Source: G965222335 sp965222335 (GTDB lineage: Bacteria; Pseudomonadota; Gammaproteobacteria; Pseudomonadales; Halieaceae). From it: a stretch of DNA of 64,000 nt. Below are positions 51,235 to 60,378 of the stretch, in pieces. The position numbers and the translations under genes are program-made. The notes beneath the pieces were generated by a model. It saw only the letters and a program-made list of their open reading frames with translations. It made no database searches and had not been told where the DNA came from. The stretch spans positions 3,720,001 through 3,784,000 of the forward strand of contig OZ244944.1 of assembly GCA_965222335.1 (NCBI GenBank), written 5' to 3'. Each line of letters starts with the position of its first letter. Position 1 is the first letter of the stretch.

Positions 51235-54064
51235 AGCTATGCGCTTCGTCGCCCGGGTCGGCCTGGGCCACCACGGCGCGATCCGCGGCGATCCCGCCCT
51301 CGTTGACCAGGAAGCGCTTGGCCGCCGCGGCGCGATCCTCCGCCAGGGTCTTGAGCATGTCCGGGGGTACCGCAATCTGCTCGCGGACCCGGCGGGCCTG
51401 GATGACAGGCGAGGGCGGTTCCGCTCCGGCCTCGTCAGCGCCCTTGGCCGCCAGCCCGGTATAGCGCTCGGCAATCGCCTCGGCCCAGGCGTCGCTGCGG
51501 TTGTCGATATCCTCGGGATTCAGACCCGACGCCAGCAATTCTTCGCGCAGCAGCGCTGCCTGTAGCTTCGCCGGGTCGGTGTCCGGGTGCAGGCGCCCGT
51601 GGATGACCAGTTCCAGGTTGGGTCGCTGGAGCAGGGCCTGTGCCAACTGTTGCAGTTTGGCGCGACCGGTATCGTCGGTGTCGCGGCTGCCGGCGGGAAA
51701 GTTGACCCGCTCCAGATCCTCGTTGCTGCCAACCAGGTTCGCCAGCAGGTTGAAGGGTGCGGTGACCGCCTTGGTCAGAAGGTTGACGAAGGCCCCGGCG
51801 ATCACGCTACCCAGGCTGAAGGAAGGGTTGTTCACGTCGCCGGTGACCGGTACCGCAAGGTCGATCACGCCATTGGCGTCGGTGAGCAGGGCGATACCAA
51901 GTTTCAGCGGCAGGTCCAGCGCGTCATCGCTGGCAATCTGCTCTCCCAGCTTGAGCTGGCGGATGACCAGCTTGTTATCGCCCTGCAGCCGGTTTTCCTC
52001 CAGCTGGTACTCGAGGTCCAGGTTCATGGTGCCCTGGTCGATCGCGTAGCCTGCGTAGGTGGCCGAGTAGGGCGTCAGCCTGGCCAGGTCCACGCCCTGG
52101 AAGGTCAGCAGCAGGTCCAGGGCCGGCTGTTCCCGCAGCGGCGAGGCGCTGCCCTTGAGTACCACCGGGGCGTAACCGTCCACCGAGCCGGTAATATCGA
52201 CCTCGAGGGATTTCGCGGGATCGCTGTCCAGCCCCAGGATGTCGCCGTTGACATCGCCGATCATGGTGCGGAAATGGATCGGCAGGGCCTCGTCCAGGAA
52301 ATCCACCTCGCTGTCGGTGATGTGGATGGTGGGCACCCGGAAAGTCCAGGGGGACGATGGCTCGGCTTCAGCTTCGGCAAGTTCCCCGGCGGGCTCCTCG
52401 TCCGTCACCGTCCCGGCTTCGGCCTGTGCCTGGGCTTCCTCCCGTAGCAGGCGCTGAATATTCAGGCTGCCGTCCTCCAGGATGTGTACCCGGCCGGAGA
52501 AGGTGTCCAGGTGCAGCTGCTTGAGGTTGACCGACTGTCCCGCCAAATCGACCACGAGATCCTGCCAGGACAGTGACTTCCAGCTGGTGAGGGATTCGTC
52601 TGCCTCGTACAGACGCACCGCGAAGTTTTCCACTGCGCCGCTGAGGGAGGCTGTCTGCGGGGCAAAATCCAGCAGGGATACGCTTGCCCGGGTGCCGGCG
52701 GTGCCGCTGTCAATGCGCGCATTAAGCACCTCGGGCACATTCGGCGCAAACCAGGGCAGTGGCAGTCCGGCGAGGTCGATCTCGAACTGGCCGTCCCCCT
52801 CACCGAGGTGCAGATCGCCCTGGACCCTGGTGGTCAGTGCCTCGTTTACCTGCAGGTCCAGCTGCATCTGGCTGGGGCCGGTCGCCGGCCACTGGATGTC
52901 TGTCACCTGGATGTTCAGGGGGCTCACGCTGAGCTGCGCGGGGTCGGTAAATTCAGAGCGCCAGGTAATACGAGCGGCGTTGACAGCCGCCTGGCCCAGA
53001 CTGACCCGCCATGGAGAGGTCTCATCTTCGCCGTCGTTATCTGCCGCCGCGGGGAAGCGGGTTTCGAACATTTCTGCCAGGCTGACCCGGGCGCCTTCAC
53101 TCCAGCCCCGCAGCACCAGGCCGTCTACCGACAGGGACCCGGCCTGCACCTGCTCGGTCGCGGTGTCCACGGCGATACCGTCCAGGGTCACCTCGCCCAG
53201 CTCGATACCCGTATCCGCCAGCGCCAGACCCTCCGCCGGTGCCACGGCAATATCACGCAGCCGCAGCAGGCCGCCATCGATACTGAATCGTGGCTCCCCG
53301 GACCAGTTCGCCTGGTAATTCGCGGTGAAGTCGAGGCGCGCGGATGCGACCTCGAAGTTGACCTCGTCACGCACGTAGCGCCAGCCGGGGCGCAGGGCCA
53401 GCCCGGTGATCTCTATCATACCGCTGCTGCGCGACTCCGGCAGGGACAGTTCACCGGTCCACTCCAGGTGGCCGCCTGCTTCGTCCTGCAGCTGGAGGTG
53501 GTAGGGTTCGCCGTCCTCGATGACGGTGGACAGGCCGGCGACGCTGATACCGAGATCTTCCCATTCGGTGCTGTAGGGGCTCGCACGGGTGAAATCCGAG
53601 ACCGCGATCCGGTGGGCTGAGAGGTGCAGGTCCTGGATCGAGATGGCCGGCAGTGGGGCCGCTTCTGCCGGCTGCGGCTCGACGGCTTCCTCCGTCGGCG
53701 GGGGGATGAAGTCCTGGATATTGAGGTCCCCCGTGGCGAAGCGCTTGAGGTGTGCGGTGAGCCCCTGCAGGGCCAGTTCGTCCAGCACCACACCCCGACG
53801 CCACAGGCTGCTCACCGAGAGGTTGACCGCAAGGCGGTCGAAACCTGCGAAGTCGCCGCCATCGGGTTCCTGCAGGGCGGCCTCGCGTACCTCCAGGGCC
53901 AGGCTCAGCGGATTGAAAATCACCAGTTCGGTTCGTAGCTCACGCTGGTATTCGCGTTCCATGAACCAGCCCGGCAGGAAGTTCAGCGCCGGCATGATGA
54001 CCAACACGGAAATTGCCAGGTAGGCCAGGTAAATGCCGATCAACGTCCGCAGAACTGTTTTCAC
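51203..54064 (-). CDS. DUF748 (AsmA-like) cell-envelope protein
   Basis: A 953-residue protein with an N-terminal membrane anchor (about 5-32). The long periplasmic body has AsmA/DUF748 repeats: RTELVIFNPLSLALEVREAAL near 45, RIAVSDFTR, VDLAGQSVNLKQLHLDTFSG, DVDITGSVDGYAP-like, and a C-terminal part with LVIHGRLHPDTDPAKL. Such proteins are thought to act in lipid transport or outer-membrane assembly. The 3' end overlaps sprT by 32 bp in opposite orientation. Confidence 0.83.
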   Translation of the reverse strand: MKTVLRTLIGIYLAYLAISVLVIMPALNFLPGWFMEREYQRELRTELVIFNPLSLALEVREAALQEPDGGDFAGFDRLAVNLSVSSLWRRGVVLDELALQGLTAHLKRFATGDLNIQDFIPPPTEEAVEPQPAEAAPLPAISIQDLHLSAHRIAVSDFTRASPYSTEWEDLGISVAGLSTVIEDGEPYHLQLQDEAGGHLEWTGELSLPESRSSGMIEITGLALRPGWRYVRDEVNFEVASARLDFTANYQANWSGEPRFSIDGGLLRLRDIAVAPAEGLALADTGIELGEVTLDGIAVDTATEQVQAGSLSVDGLVLRGWSEGARVSLAEMFETRFPAAADNDGEDETSPWRVSLGQAAVNAARITWRSEFTDPAQLSVSPLNIQVTDIQWPATGPSQMQLDLQVNEALTTRVQGDLHLGEGDGQFEIDLAGLPLPWFAPNVPEVLNARIDSGTAGTRASVSLLDFAPQTASLSGAVENFAVRLYEADESLTSWKSLSWQDLVVDLAGQSVNLKQLHLDTFSGRVHILEDGSLNIQRLLREEAQAQAEAGTVTDEEPAGELAEAEAEPSSPWTFRVPTIHITDSEVDFLDEALPIHFRTMIGDVNGDILGLDSDPAKSLEVDITGSVDGYAPVVLKGSASPLREQPALDLLLTFQGVDLARLTPYSATYAGYAIDQGTMNLDLEYQLEENRLQGDNKLVIRQLKLGEQIASDDALDLPLKLGIALLTDANGVIDLAVPVTGDVNNPSFSLGSVIAGAFVNLLTKAVTAPFNLLANLVGSNEDLERVNFPAGSRDTDDTGRAKLQQLAQALLQRPNLELVIHGRLHPDTDPAKLQAALLREELLASGLNPEDIDNRSDAWAEAIAERYTGLAAKGADEAGAEPPSPVIQARRVREQIAVPPDMLKTLAEDRAAAAKRFLVNEGGIAADRAVVAQADPGDEAHSFSGVEMSLDY

Positions 54065-54101
54065 GCCTACTCCCTATGCTTCGAGTTGCTATCCATTATA
54101 G

Positions 54102-55106
54102 CTAGATGCCTTTACGGTAGCTGTAGGGTGTCAGCCCCGTCCAGCCCTTGAAGGCCCGGATAAAGGCGCTGGCCTCGGAGAAGCCGGCGCGGTGAGCGAT
54201 CTCCTCAATGCTCAGCCCCTGCTTGCCAAGGTAGTGCAGGGCGGTGTCCCGCCGTAGTTGCAGCTTGATTTCCTTGAAGGTCGTGCCCTCTGCGGACAGC
54301 CGTCGGCGCAGCGTCTGTGGGTGCAGATCCAGCTGCGCGGCCACCGCTGGGAATTCCGGCATCTGCATGAGGTCCGAGGCGACCAGGTCCCTGACCCGGG
54401 CGGTCCAGCTGGTCTGCGCATAGCGCTGGGTAAGCATGATCAGGGCCGGGTGGCGCAGGAAGTGGCGCAGGGTCTGGTGGGTCTGCCGAATCCGCTTTTC
54501 CAATAGGGAGTGGGAAAATACCAGCGCGCAATCGGATTGTTCAAAGCCCACCGGGTTGCCGAGGAACATGTGCCGGTAATCCGCGGCGCTGGCAGCCATG
54601 GGGTAGCTCAGCCGCACTGTCTGGACCGGCAGATGCTCGCGTACCAGCCAGCTACCAAAGCGGTGGGCATTGAACAGCTGCATTTCCGCCAGGTAAGGCG
54701 CCAGCGGCAGCGCGGGATCGCGATTCTCCAGGTGCAGGGTGGCCGTGTCCCCGTCGCTGGTAAATACCGGGTACACGTCCAGGTCGAACAGCTGGAAGAA
54801 ACGGCAGTAGCGGCTGAAGGCCTGGCCCAGGCTGTCGCAACCGATAACCGCGTGGCACATCATCGACCAGGTGCCGATGGGTACGCGGCGGCTGGCATAT
54901 CCCAGGGATTCGTCGGCCATTGCCAGCATGGTGCTTACCTGCAGGTCGGCGTAACGCTCCACCGAAATGCGTGCGCTGTCCTCGTGCAGCAGGCGCGGGG
55001 ATATGCGGTTGCGGCGCAACAGCTCACTGGGGTCGAGGCCGCAGGGCACCGTGTTTTGCAACAGCGCGCGGGCGAAGTGAACAGAGATAGACAGGTCCCG
55101 GGGCAT
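54102..55106 (-). CDS. AraC-family transcriptional regulator
   Basis: A 334-residue regulator with an N-terminal ligand domain of the Arabinose_bd/OruR type (about 10-200: LLRRNRISPRLLHEDSARI, YCRFFQLFDLDV). The C-terminal pair of helix-turn-helix motifs (about 230-330) ends in IEEIAHRAGFSEASAFIRAF and GLTPYSYRK. The start codon follows the stop of the diguanylate cyclase gene by one base (TGACATG), so the two are translationally coupled. Targets unknown; the nearby acyl-CoA operon is a candidate. Confidence 0.9.
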   Translation of the reverse strand: MPRDLSISVHFARALLQNTVPCGLDPSELLRRNRISPRLLHEDSARISVERYADLQVSTMLAMADESLGYASRRVPIGTWSMMCHAVIGCDSLGQAFSRYCRFFQLFDLDVYPVFTSDGDTATLHLENRDPALPLAPYLAEMQLFNAHRFGSWLVREHLPVQTVRLSYPMAASAADYRHMFLGNPVGFEQSDCALVFSHSLLEKRIRQTHQTLRHFLRHPALIMLTQRYAQTSWTARVRDLVASDLMQMPEFPAVAAQLDLHPQTLRRRLSAEGTTFKEIKLQLRRDTALHYLGKQGLSIEEIAHRAGFSEASAFIRAFKGWTGLTPYSYRKGI

Positions 55107-55107
55107 G

Positions 55108-56295
55108 TCAGGCCTGCGCGATACCTGCCTGGTCGCCGGAGCGGAAGTGATGGGTCCGGGTGTCGAGGGTGGCAACCCGGTTGCGCCCGGCGCGCTTCGC
55201 CTGGTACATGGCCTGGTCGGCCTCGCTGGCGAGCTGGTCCAGGTCGGTCTCGCCCGCTATCGTGGTCACGCCCAGGCTGACGGTGATGGCAATACGCTGG
55301 CCATCCACCAGCAGCGCCTCCGCGGCGATGCTTGCACGAATGCGTTCTGCCAGCGCCCGCGCTGCCTCGGCGGGTGTGTCGGGGAGTATCAGCAGGAACT
55401 CTTCACCGCCGAAGCGCGATACCACATCGCTGGCGCGACTCATGCGCTGCAGAATCACCGCGATCTGCTGCAGAACGCGGTCCCCGGTGTCATGGCCGAA
55501 GCTGTCGTTGACCTGTTTGAAGTGATCGATGTCCAGCATGATGGCTGACGTGGGCGAGCGCTGGCGTGCCGCGCTGGCCAGGCTCACGTAGACTGCATCC
55601 TGCAGCCCCCGGCGATTGAGCAGGCGGGTGAGGGGGTCCTCGGTTGCCAGGTGCGACAGGTGCTGCTGGTACTCCAGCAGCACGCTGGCAAGAAAGCCCA
55701 CCACGACCAGGGCATAAGCGGCGCTATGGATGCCCATGGCGATCAATTGCGCCCGCTGCAGCTGCTCGTGATTCTGCCAGTGCAGCCAGGTGCTGGCGAG
55801 TCCCACCAGCATGACCAGGCCAGCGCAGCCAATCAGCCCGTCGCCGACGTTGCGCCAGCGCCAGCCGCGCCAGGCACTCACCGCACCCGCGGCGCTCCAG
55901 AACAGGATAATGCCGGCCACCTCAACATTGAACATGGCAGGCGCCGGCAGGTAAAACGCGCTCAGGCAGGCGCCCAGGCAGACGGCGCCCAGCAACCAGC
56001 GGCCGCGGCGCCAGTCGGCACGCTGGCTCGCGGCCAGGAACAGGAGGTAGCTGGTGCTCAGCACCGCGATCGCCGGTACGTCCAGTCCCGATGCCTGGGC
56101 ACCCTGGGTATGCTGCAGGGTAAACAGGATCCAGCTCATCAGCGAAGCCATGAAATAGACGGTGAAAAGTCCCAGTCCCCGCGGCGGGTTGCTGGAATCG
56201 CTGAGGAAATAAACGATCAGCATTTGCGCGCTGGTCAGAGCGAGAATCAGGCCGTAGTGGGTATAGGCCAGGATGTCGGAGGATACGGACTCCAT
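55108..56295 (-). CDS. membrane diguanylate cyclase (GGDEF)
   Basis: A 395-residue protein with six or so N-terminal membrane helices (about 12-205) and a GGDEF domain (about 215-380). The active site is GGEEF at 296-300, and an inhibitory I-site RASD at 287-290 lies five residues before it, so both synthesis of c-di-GMP and product inhibition are expected. First gene of a two-gene unit with the AraC regulator. Divergent from the acyl-CoA dehydrogenase operon. Confidence 0.92.
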   Translation of the reverse strand: MESVSSDILAYTHYGLILALTSAQMLIVYFLSDSSNPPRGLGLFTVYFMASLMSWILFTLQHTQGAQASGLDVPAIAVLSTSYLLFLAASQRADWRRGRWLLGAVCLGACLSAFYLPAPAMFNVEVAGIILFWSAAGAVSAWRGWRWRNVGDGLIGCAGLVMLVGLASTWLHWQNHEQLQRAQLIAMGIHSAAYALVVVGFLASVLLEYQQHLSHLATEDPLTRLLNRRGLQDAVYVSLASAARQRSPTSAIMLDIDHFKQVNDSFGHDTGDRVLQQIAVILQRMSRASDVVSRFGGEEFLLILPDTPAEAARALAERIRASIAAEALLVDGQRIAITVSLGVTTIAGETDLDQLASEADQAMYQAKRAGRNRVATLDTRTHHFRSGDQAGIAQA

Positions 56296-56421
56296 GCGCG
56301 CTGTGCTTCGCCCTCGATTGATTGCTGTTAGTTTACGTCAATTTATCTGTCGGGACAGGTCATTGCCGTGATCGCCTGTGCTGCGCATACTGCCGTGCGA
56401 TCTGCCCACCCTGCAGGAGAA

Positions 56422-57603
56422 ATGCTTGTGTTACCCCGAGAGTTTACCGAAGAGCAGCAGATGTTCCGCGAAGCCTACCGCAAATTCCTGGCGGCGGAGA
56501 TTGTGCCACAGATGGAAGCGTGGCGAGAGGCGGGCATCGTGGACCGGGAGGCATTCCGCAAGGCCGGTGAGCAGGGATTCCTGATGGTCTGGCCCGACGA
56601 GAAGTATGGCGGTATGGGTGACCCTGACTTTCGCTTTGAACAGATTATCATCGAGGAGGCGGGCTACGCCCGGGTCGGAGACTGGTATGCGACCCTGCAC
56701 AGCCGCCTGGTCGGTCCCTACCTGACCCGCTTTGGTTCCGAGGAGCAGTGCCAGCGCTTTCTGCCGGGCTGCGTGCGGGGCGATACCATCCTCGCCATCG
56801 CGATGACCGAGCCCGATGCCGGCAGCGACCTGGCGGGAATGCGCAGTACGGCGGTAGATCAGGGTGATCACTGGGTGCTGAACGGATCCAAGACCTACAT
56901 CTCCAACGGGATCAATGCCGACCTGGTGATCGTGGCGGCGAAGACCGATCCGGAGAACAACCCGCACCACATGACCCTGTTTCTGGTGGAGCGTGGCATG
57001 GAGGGCTTCGAGCGGGGCCGTAACCTGAAAAAGATGGGACTCAAGGCCCAGGATACCGCGGAGCTGTTTTTTAATGATGTCAGGATTCCACCCGAGAACG
57101 TACTGGGCGAGCCGGGCAAGGGATTCATCTACCTCATGCAGGGGCTGGCCGAAGAGCGCCTGATCGGGGCGGCGGGGTATCTTTCGGCGGCCCAGCTTTC
57201 CTGGGACCTCACCGCGGATTTTGTCAGGGAACGCAAGGCTTTTGGCAAGCCCCTTGCCGCCTTCCAGAACACCCAGTTCAAACTGGCGGAGCTGCGCACC
57301 GAGCTGGACTTTGCCCAGGTCTATGTTGACCAGTGCGTGCGCGCCTTCAACGCGGGGTCACTCACCGCGGTAGATGCAGCAAAGGCGAAACTGCAGACCA
57401 GTGAATTACAGGTCAAGGCGGCCGATCTCGGTGTACAATTGCACGGCGGTGCGGGGTATATGGACGAATATCCGATCAGCCGGCAGTATACGGATGCCAA
57501 AATTTCCACGATCTACGCGGGTAGTTCTGAAATCATGAAGCTGATTATCAGTCGCGAATGCCTGGGCCAGGACTACACGCCCTTCAATACCCGCAATTTC
57601 TGA
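56422..57603 (+). CDS. acyl-CoA dehydrogenase, long-chain/isovaleryl type
   Basis: A 393-residue flavin dehydrogenase that introduces the 2,3 double bond in acyl-CoA. Visible: AMTEPDAGSDLAGM near 133, LNGSKTYISNG near 165, the RERKAFGKPLAAFQ signature near 280, and YAGSSEIMKLIISR at the end. The usual C-terminal catalytic Glu is Ala here (IYAGSSEI); instead EER in GLAEERLIG (about 253) fits the long-chain/isovaleryl class. The ATG at 56422 is only 2 bp from AGGAG; a GTG at 56428 has better spacing. First gene of the operon. Confidence 0.92.
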   Translation: MLVLPREFTEEQQMFREAYRKFLAAEIVPQMEAWREAGIVDREAFRKAGEQGFLMVWPDEKYGGMGDPDFRFEQIIIEEAGYARVGDWYATLHSRLVGPYLTRFGSEEQCQRFLPGCVRGDTILAIAMTEPDAGSDLAGMRSTAVDQGDHWVLNGSKTYISNGINADLVIVAAKTDPENNPHHMTLFLVERGMEGFERGRNLKKMGLKAQDTAELFFNDVRIPPENVLGEPGKGFIYLMQGLAEERLIGAAGYLSAAQLSWDLTADFVRERKAFGKPLAAFQNTQFKLAELRTELDFAQVYVDQCVRAFNAGSLTAVDAAKAKLQTSELQVKAADLGVQLHGGAGYMDEYPISRQYTDAKISTIYAGSSEIMKLIISRECLGQDYTPFNTRNF

Positions 57604-57634
57604 ATCCACCAGCAACCTCAAACAGGAGTACAAC

Positions 57635-58408
57635 ATGAATCTGGAAGGAAAAGTCGCCATCGTAACCGGCGGGGCCTCGGGCCTCGGCCGTGCCACCGTT
57701 GAGGCCTACGTGGCCAAGGGTGCAAAAGTTGCCATCTTCGACCTGAACGAAGACAACGCCAAAGAAGTCATCAAGCAACTGGGCGAGGACAAGGTTGCCT
57801 TCTGGAGCGTCAACGTCGCTGACGAGGAAGTCGTCAAGCAGGCCGTGGCCGAAGTTGTGGAGAAATTTGGCGCGTTGCACATCTGCAACAACTACGCCGG
57901 CATCGGCAATGCACAGAAAACCCTGAGCAAGAAGGGCGTGTTCCCTCTCGATCAGTACATGACCGTTATCAATATCAATCTCGTGGGCACGTTCAACGTG
58001 TCGCGTTTTGCCGCCGAGCAAATGGCCAAGAACGGGCCGGTGAACGACGATGGTGGACATGGCGTGATTATCAACACGGCCTCCATCGCCGCATATGAGG
58101 GGCAGGTGGGGCAGCTGGCCTACAGTGCCTCCAAGGGTGGTGTTGTCGGTATGACCCTGCCCATGGCGCGTGACCTCGCCAGCTATGGCATCCGCGTGAA
58201 CACCATTGTGCCCGGCCTGATTCACACGCCGCTGTTTGAAATGATCCCGGATGAGATGTACAAGTCGCTGGAAAACAGCGTTTGTTATCCGCAGCGTCTG
58301 GGCAAGGCCGAGGAAGTTGCGCACCTGTCGGTTTTTATCGCTGAAAATGACTATGTGAATGGAGAGTGTATCCGCCTGGACGGCGCCATTCGCATGCAGC
58401 CTCGCTAG
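57635..58408 (+). CDS. SDR family, 3-hydroxyacyl-CoA dehydrogenase-like
   Basis: A 257-residue short-chain dehydrogenase. NAD-binding TGGASGLG at 11-18, NNYAG in place of the usual NNAG, catalytic Ser in NTASIAAYEG and Tyr-Lys in YSASKGG. It resembles type II 3-hydroxyacyl-CoA dehydrogenases (HSD17B10 group), fitting the third beta-oxidation step in this operon. Codon use looks a little less GC-rich than neighbours, perhaps from high expression. 31 bp after the dehydrogenase gene, with CAGGAG upstream. Confidence 0.88.
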   Translation: MNLEGKVAIVTGGASGLGRATVEAYVAKGAKVAIFDLNEDNAKEVIKQLGEDKVAFWSVNVADEEVVKQAVAEVVEKFGALHICNNYAGIGNAQKTLSKKGVFPLDQYMTVININLVGTFNVSRFAAEQMAKNGPVNDDGGHGVIINTASIAAYEGQVGQLAYSASKGGVVGMTLPMARDLASYGIRVNTIVPGLIHTPLFEMIPDEMYKSLENSVCYPQRLGKAEEVAHLSVFIAENDYVNGECIRLDGAIRMQPR

Positions 58409-58418
58409 GGGGAACACC

Positions 58419-59552
58419 ATGGGACCACTGAACGGTTTTACCGTGATCGAATTGGCGGGCATCGGCCCTGCGCCGATGGGCGGCATGATGCTGGCCGATA
58501 TGGGGGCCGAGGTGATCCGGGTGGAGCGCGCCAACGCGCCGGATCCCCGGGCCATGAAAGACGTGAGCTTCCGCGGCAAGAAGTCAGTGGTCCTGAATCT
58601 CAAGGACGCCGCCGGTGTGGATGCGCTGCTGCGCATGGTTGAAAACGCCGACGTCCTGATTGACCCCTATCGCCCCGGTGTCTGTGAAAAGCTGGGTGTG
58701 GGGCCGGACGAGTGCCTGGCGCGCAACCCGCGCCTGGTATTTGCGCGCATGACAGGCTGGGGGCAGGACGGCCCGCTGGCCCGGGCCGCGGGCCACGATA
58801 TCAACTACATATCCCTGACCGGTGCCCTGTACGCCACGGGCCGGGCCGGTGAAAAGCCCGTGCCGCCCCTGAACGTGGTGGGGGACATGGGTGGCGGCGG
58901 AATGCTGCTGGTCAACGGTATCCTGGCCGCGCTGCTGGAATCCGGCAATTCCGGCAAGGGCCAGGTTATCGATGCCGCCATGGTGGATGGTGCAGCGCAG
59001 CTGATGTGGATGTTTCACGGCTTTGAGGCGATTGGCGGCTGGGACGCCAGTCAGCGTGGCAATAATCTGCTGGACGGCGGCGCGCATTTTTACGACACCT
59101 ACGAGTGCGCCGATGGCGAGTACATCTCCATCGGCTCAATCGAACCGCAATTCTACGCCCTGCTGCTGGAGCTCACCGGCGTATCGCCCGAGGAATTCGC
59201 GGACCAGCATGACAAGACTCGCTGGCCCGCGCTGAAAGAGCGCCTTGCCGAGGTGTTCAAGCAGAAAACCCAGGCCCAGTGGTGCGAAATCATGGAGGGT
59301 ACGGACGTGTGCTTTGCCCCCGTCCTTTCTTTCCTCGATGCGCCTGCGCATCCCGCCAACCTCGCCCGTGGCACCTACGTCGAGCTCGACGGGGTAACCC
59401 AGCCGGCACCGGCCCCCCGTTTCGGTCGCACCCCGTCGACCATTCGTCACGGCGCTCACGGCGTGGGCGAGGATACCGACGCGGTGCTGGCCGCGATGGG
59501 TTTTGCCGAACATGAGATAGCCTCGCTGCGCGAGGCCGGCGCTATCGCCTGA
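58419..59552 (+). CDS. alpha-methylacyl-CoA racemase (CoA-transferase family III fold)
   Basis: A 377-residue protein of the CaiB/BaiF fold. The residues that act in alpha-methylacyl-CoA racemase are in place: His126 (GHDINY), Asp156 (VVGDMGGG) and a Glu at 242 (SIEPQF). TGWGQDGP precedes them. It would convert (2R)- to (2S)-methylacyl-CoAs so that they can enter beta-oxidation, as in the breakdown of isoprenoid or steroid side chains. The ATG at 58419 has AGGGGGAA upstream and lies 10 bp after the SDR stop. Confidence 0.9.
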   Translation: MGPLNGFTVIELAGIGPAPMGGMMLADMGAEVIRVERANAPDPRAMKDVSFRGKKSVVLNLKDAAGVDALLRMVENADVLIDPYRPGVCEKLGVGPDECLARNPRLVFARMTGWGQDGPLARAAGHDINYISLTGALYATGRAGEKPVPPLNVVGDMGGGGMLLVNGILAALLESGNSGKGQVIDAAMVDGAAQLMWMFHGFEAIGGWDASQRGNNLLDGGAHFYDTYECADGEYISIGSIEPQFYALLLELTGVSPEEFADQHDKTRWPALKERLAEVFKQKTQAQWCEIMEGTDVCFAPVLSFLDAPAHPANLARGTYVELDGVTQPAPAPRFGRTPSTIRHGAHGVGEDTDAVLAAMGFAEHEIASLREAGAIA

Positions 59553-59581
59553 GCCCGGCGGCGGGCAGCCTGGGAGTTTTT

Positions 59582-60364
59582 ATGTCCGATTACGAAACAG
59601 TCAAGGTCGAGCGGCACGGCAGCGTGGCGATCGTCACCATGAACCGTCCCGACAGCCTCAACGCGTTTTCTGCCGGCCTGCGGCAGGACCTGGCGGCGGC
59701 GGTTGACGAGGTCAATGCCGATGCGGGCATTCGCGTGGCGCTGCTGACCGGTGCCGGGCGAGCGTTCAGCGCCGGTGCCGACCTGATGGAAGTGCAGGGT
59801 GACGATTTTGACGTGCGCCGCCAGCTCAACGAGGAGTACAAGCCCGTACTCACCGCGATTTACGAGGCCGAGAAGCCCTGGATCAGCGCCGTTGCGGGCG
59901 CCGCAGCGGGGATCGGCAGCGCCTTTGCCATGGTGTGCGATCTCACCGTGATGGCCGAGGATGCCTACCTGTACCAGGCCTTTGCCGCGATCAGTCTGAT
60001 ACCCGACGGCGGCGCAACCTGGCACCTGGCGCGGACGGTGGGTCGCAAGCGCGCCTACGAACTGATCGTGACCGGGGAGAAACTGCGTGCGGCGCGCTGC
60101 CTGGAGCTGGGGCTGTGCAACCGGGTGGTGCCGGCCGCCGAATTGCAGGCGGCGTCCCTGGCTTGGGCGGAGGAGATTGCAGGGAAGGCGCCGCTGTCCC
60201 TGCGCTATGCGAAGCAGGCGCTGAATGCGGCAATGGAAGACGATGTCGCGGCGGTGATCAGTACCGAGGCGGAGCTGCAACACATCTGTATCTCCAGCGA
60301 GGATGCCCGCGAGGGTGTGACCGCCTTTGTCGAAAAGCGCAGCGCCGTCTGGCAGGGTAAATAG
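59582..60364 (+). CDS. crotonase family protein, isomerase-like active site
   Basis: A 260-residue crotonase. AGRAFSAGADL and AGAAAGIGSAFA form the oxyanion hole. The two glutamates of enoyl-CoA hydratases are missing at the expected places (IGSAFA and AAISLIP); instead Asp at about 142 in LIPDGG matches the PaaG-type enoyl-CoA isomerase pattern. It may shift double bonds rather than add water. 29 bp after the racemase gene, 14 bp before the carboxyltransferase. Confidence 0.87.
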   Translation: MSDYETVKVERHGSVAIVTMNRPDSLNAFSAGLRQDLAAAVDEVNADAGIRVALLTGAGRAFSAGADLMEVQGDDFDVRRQLNEEYKPVLTAIYEAEKPWISAVAGAAAGIGSAFAMVCDLTVMAEDAYLYQAFAAISLIPDGGATWHLARTVGRKRAYELIVTGEKLRAARCLELGLCNRVVPAAELQAASLAWAEEIAGKAPLSLRYAKQALNAAMEDDVAAVISTEAELQHICISSEDAREGVTAFVEKRSAVWQGK

Positions 60365-60378
60365 GCCGAGGACGGCGC

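Noticed and set aside
57584..58636. 350-codon minus-strand frame
   Set aside because: Antisense to the SDR and the start of the racemase, both well supported.
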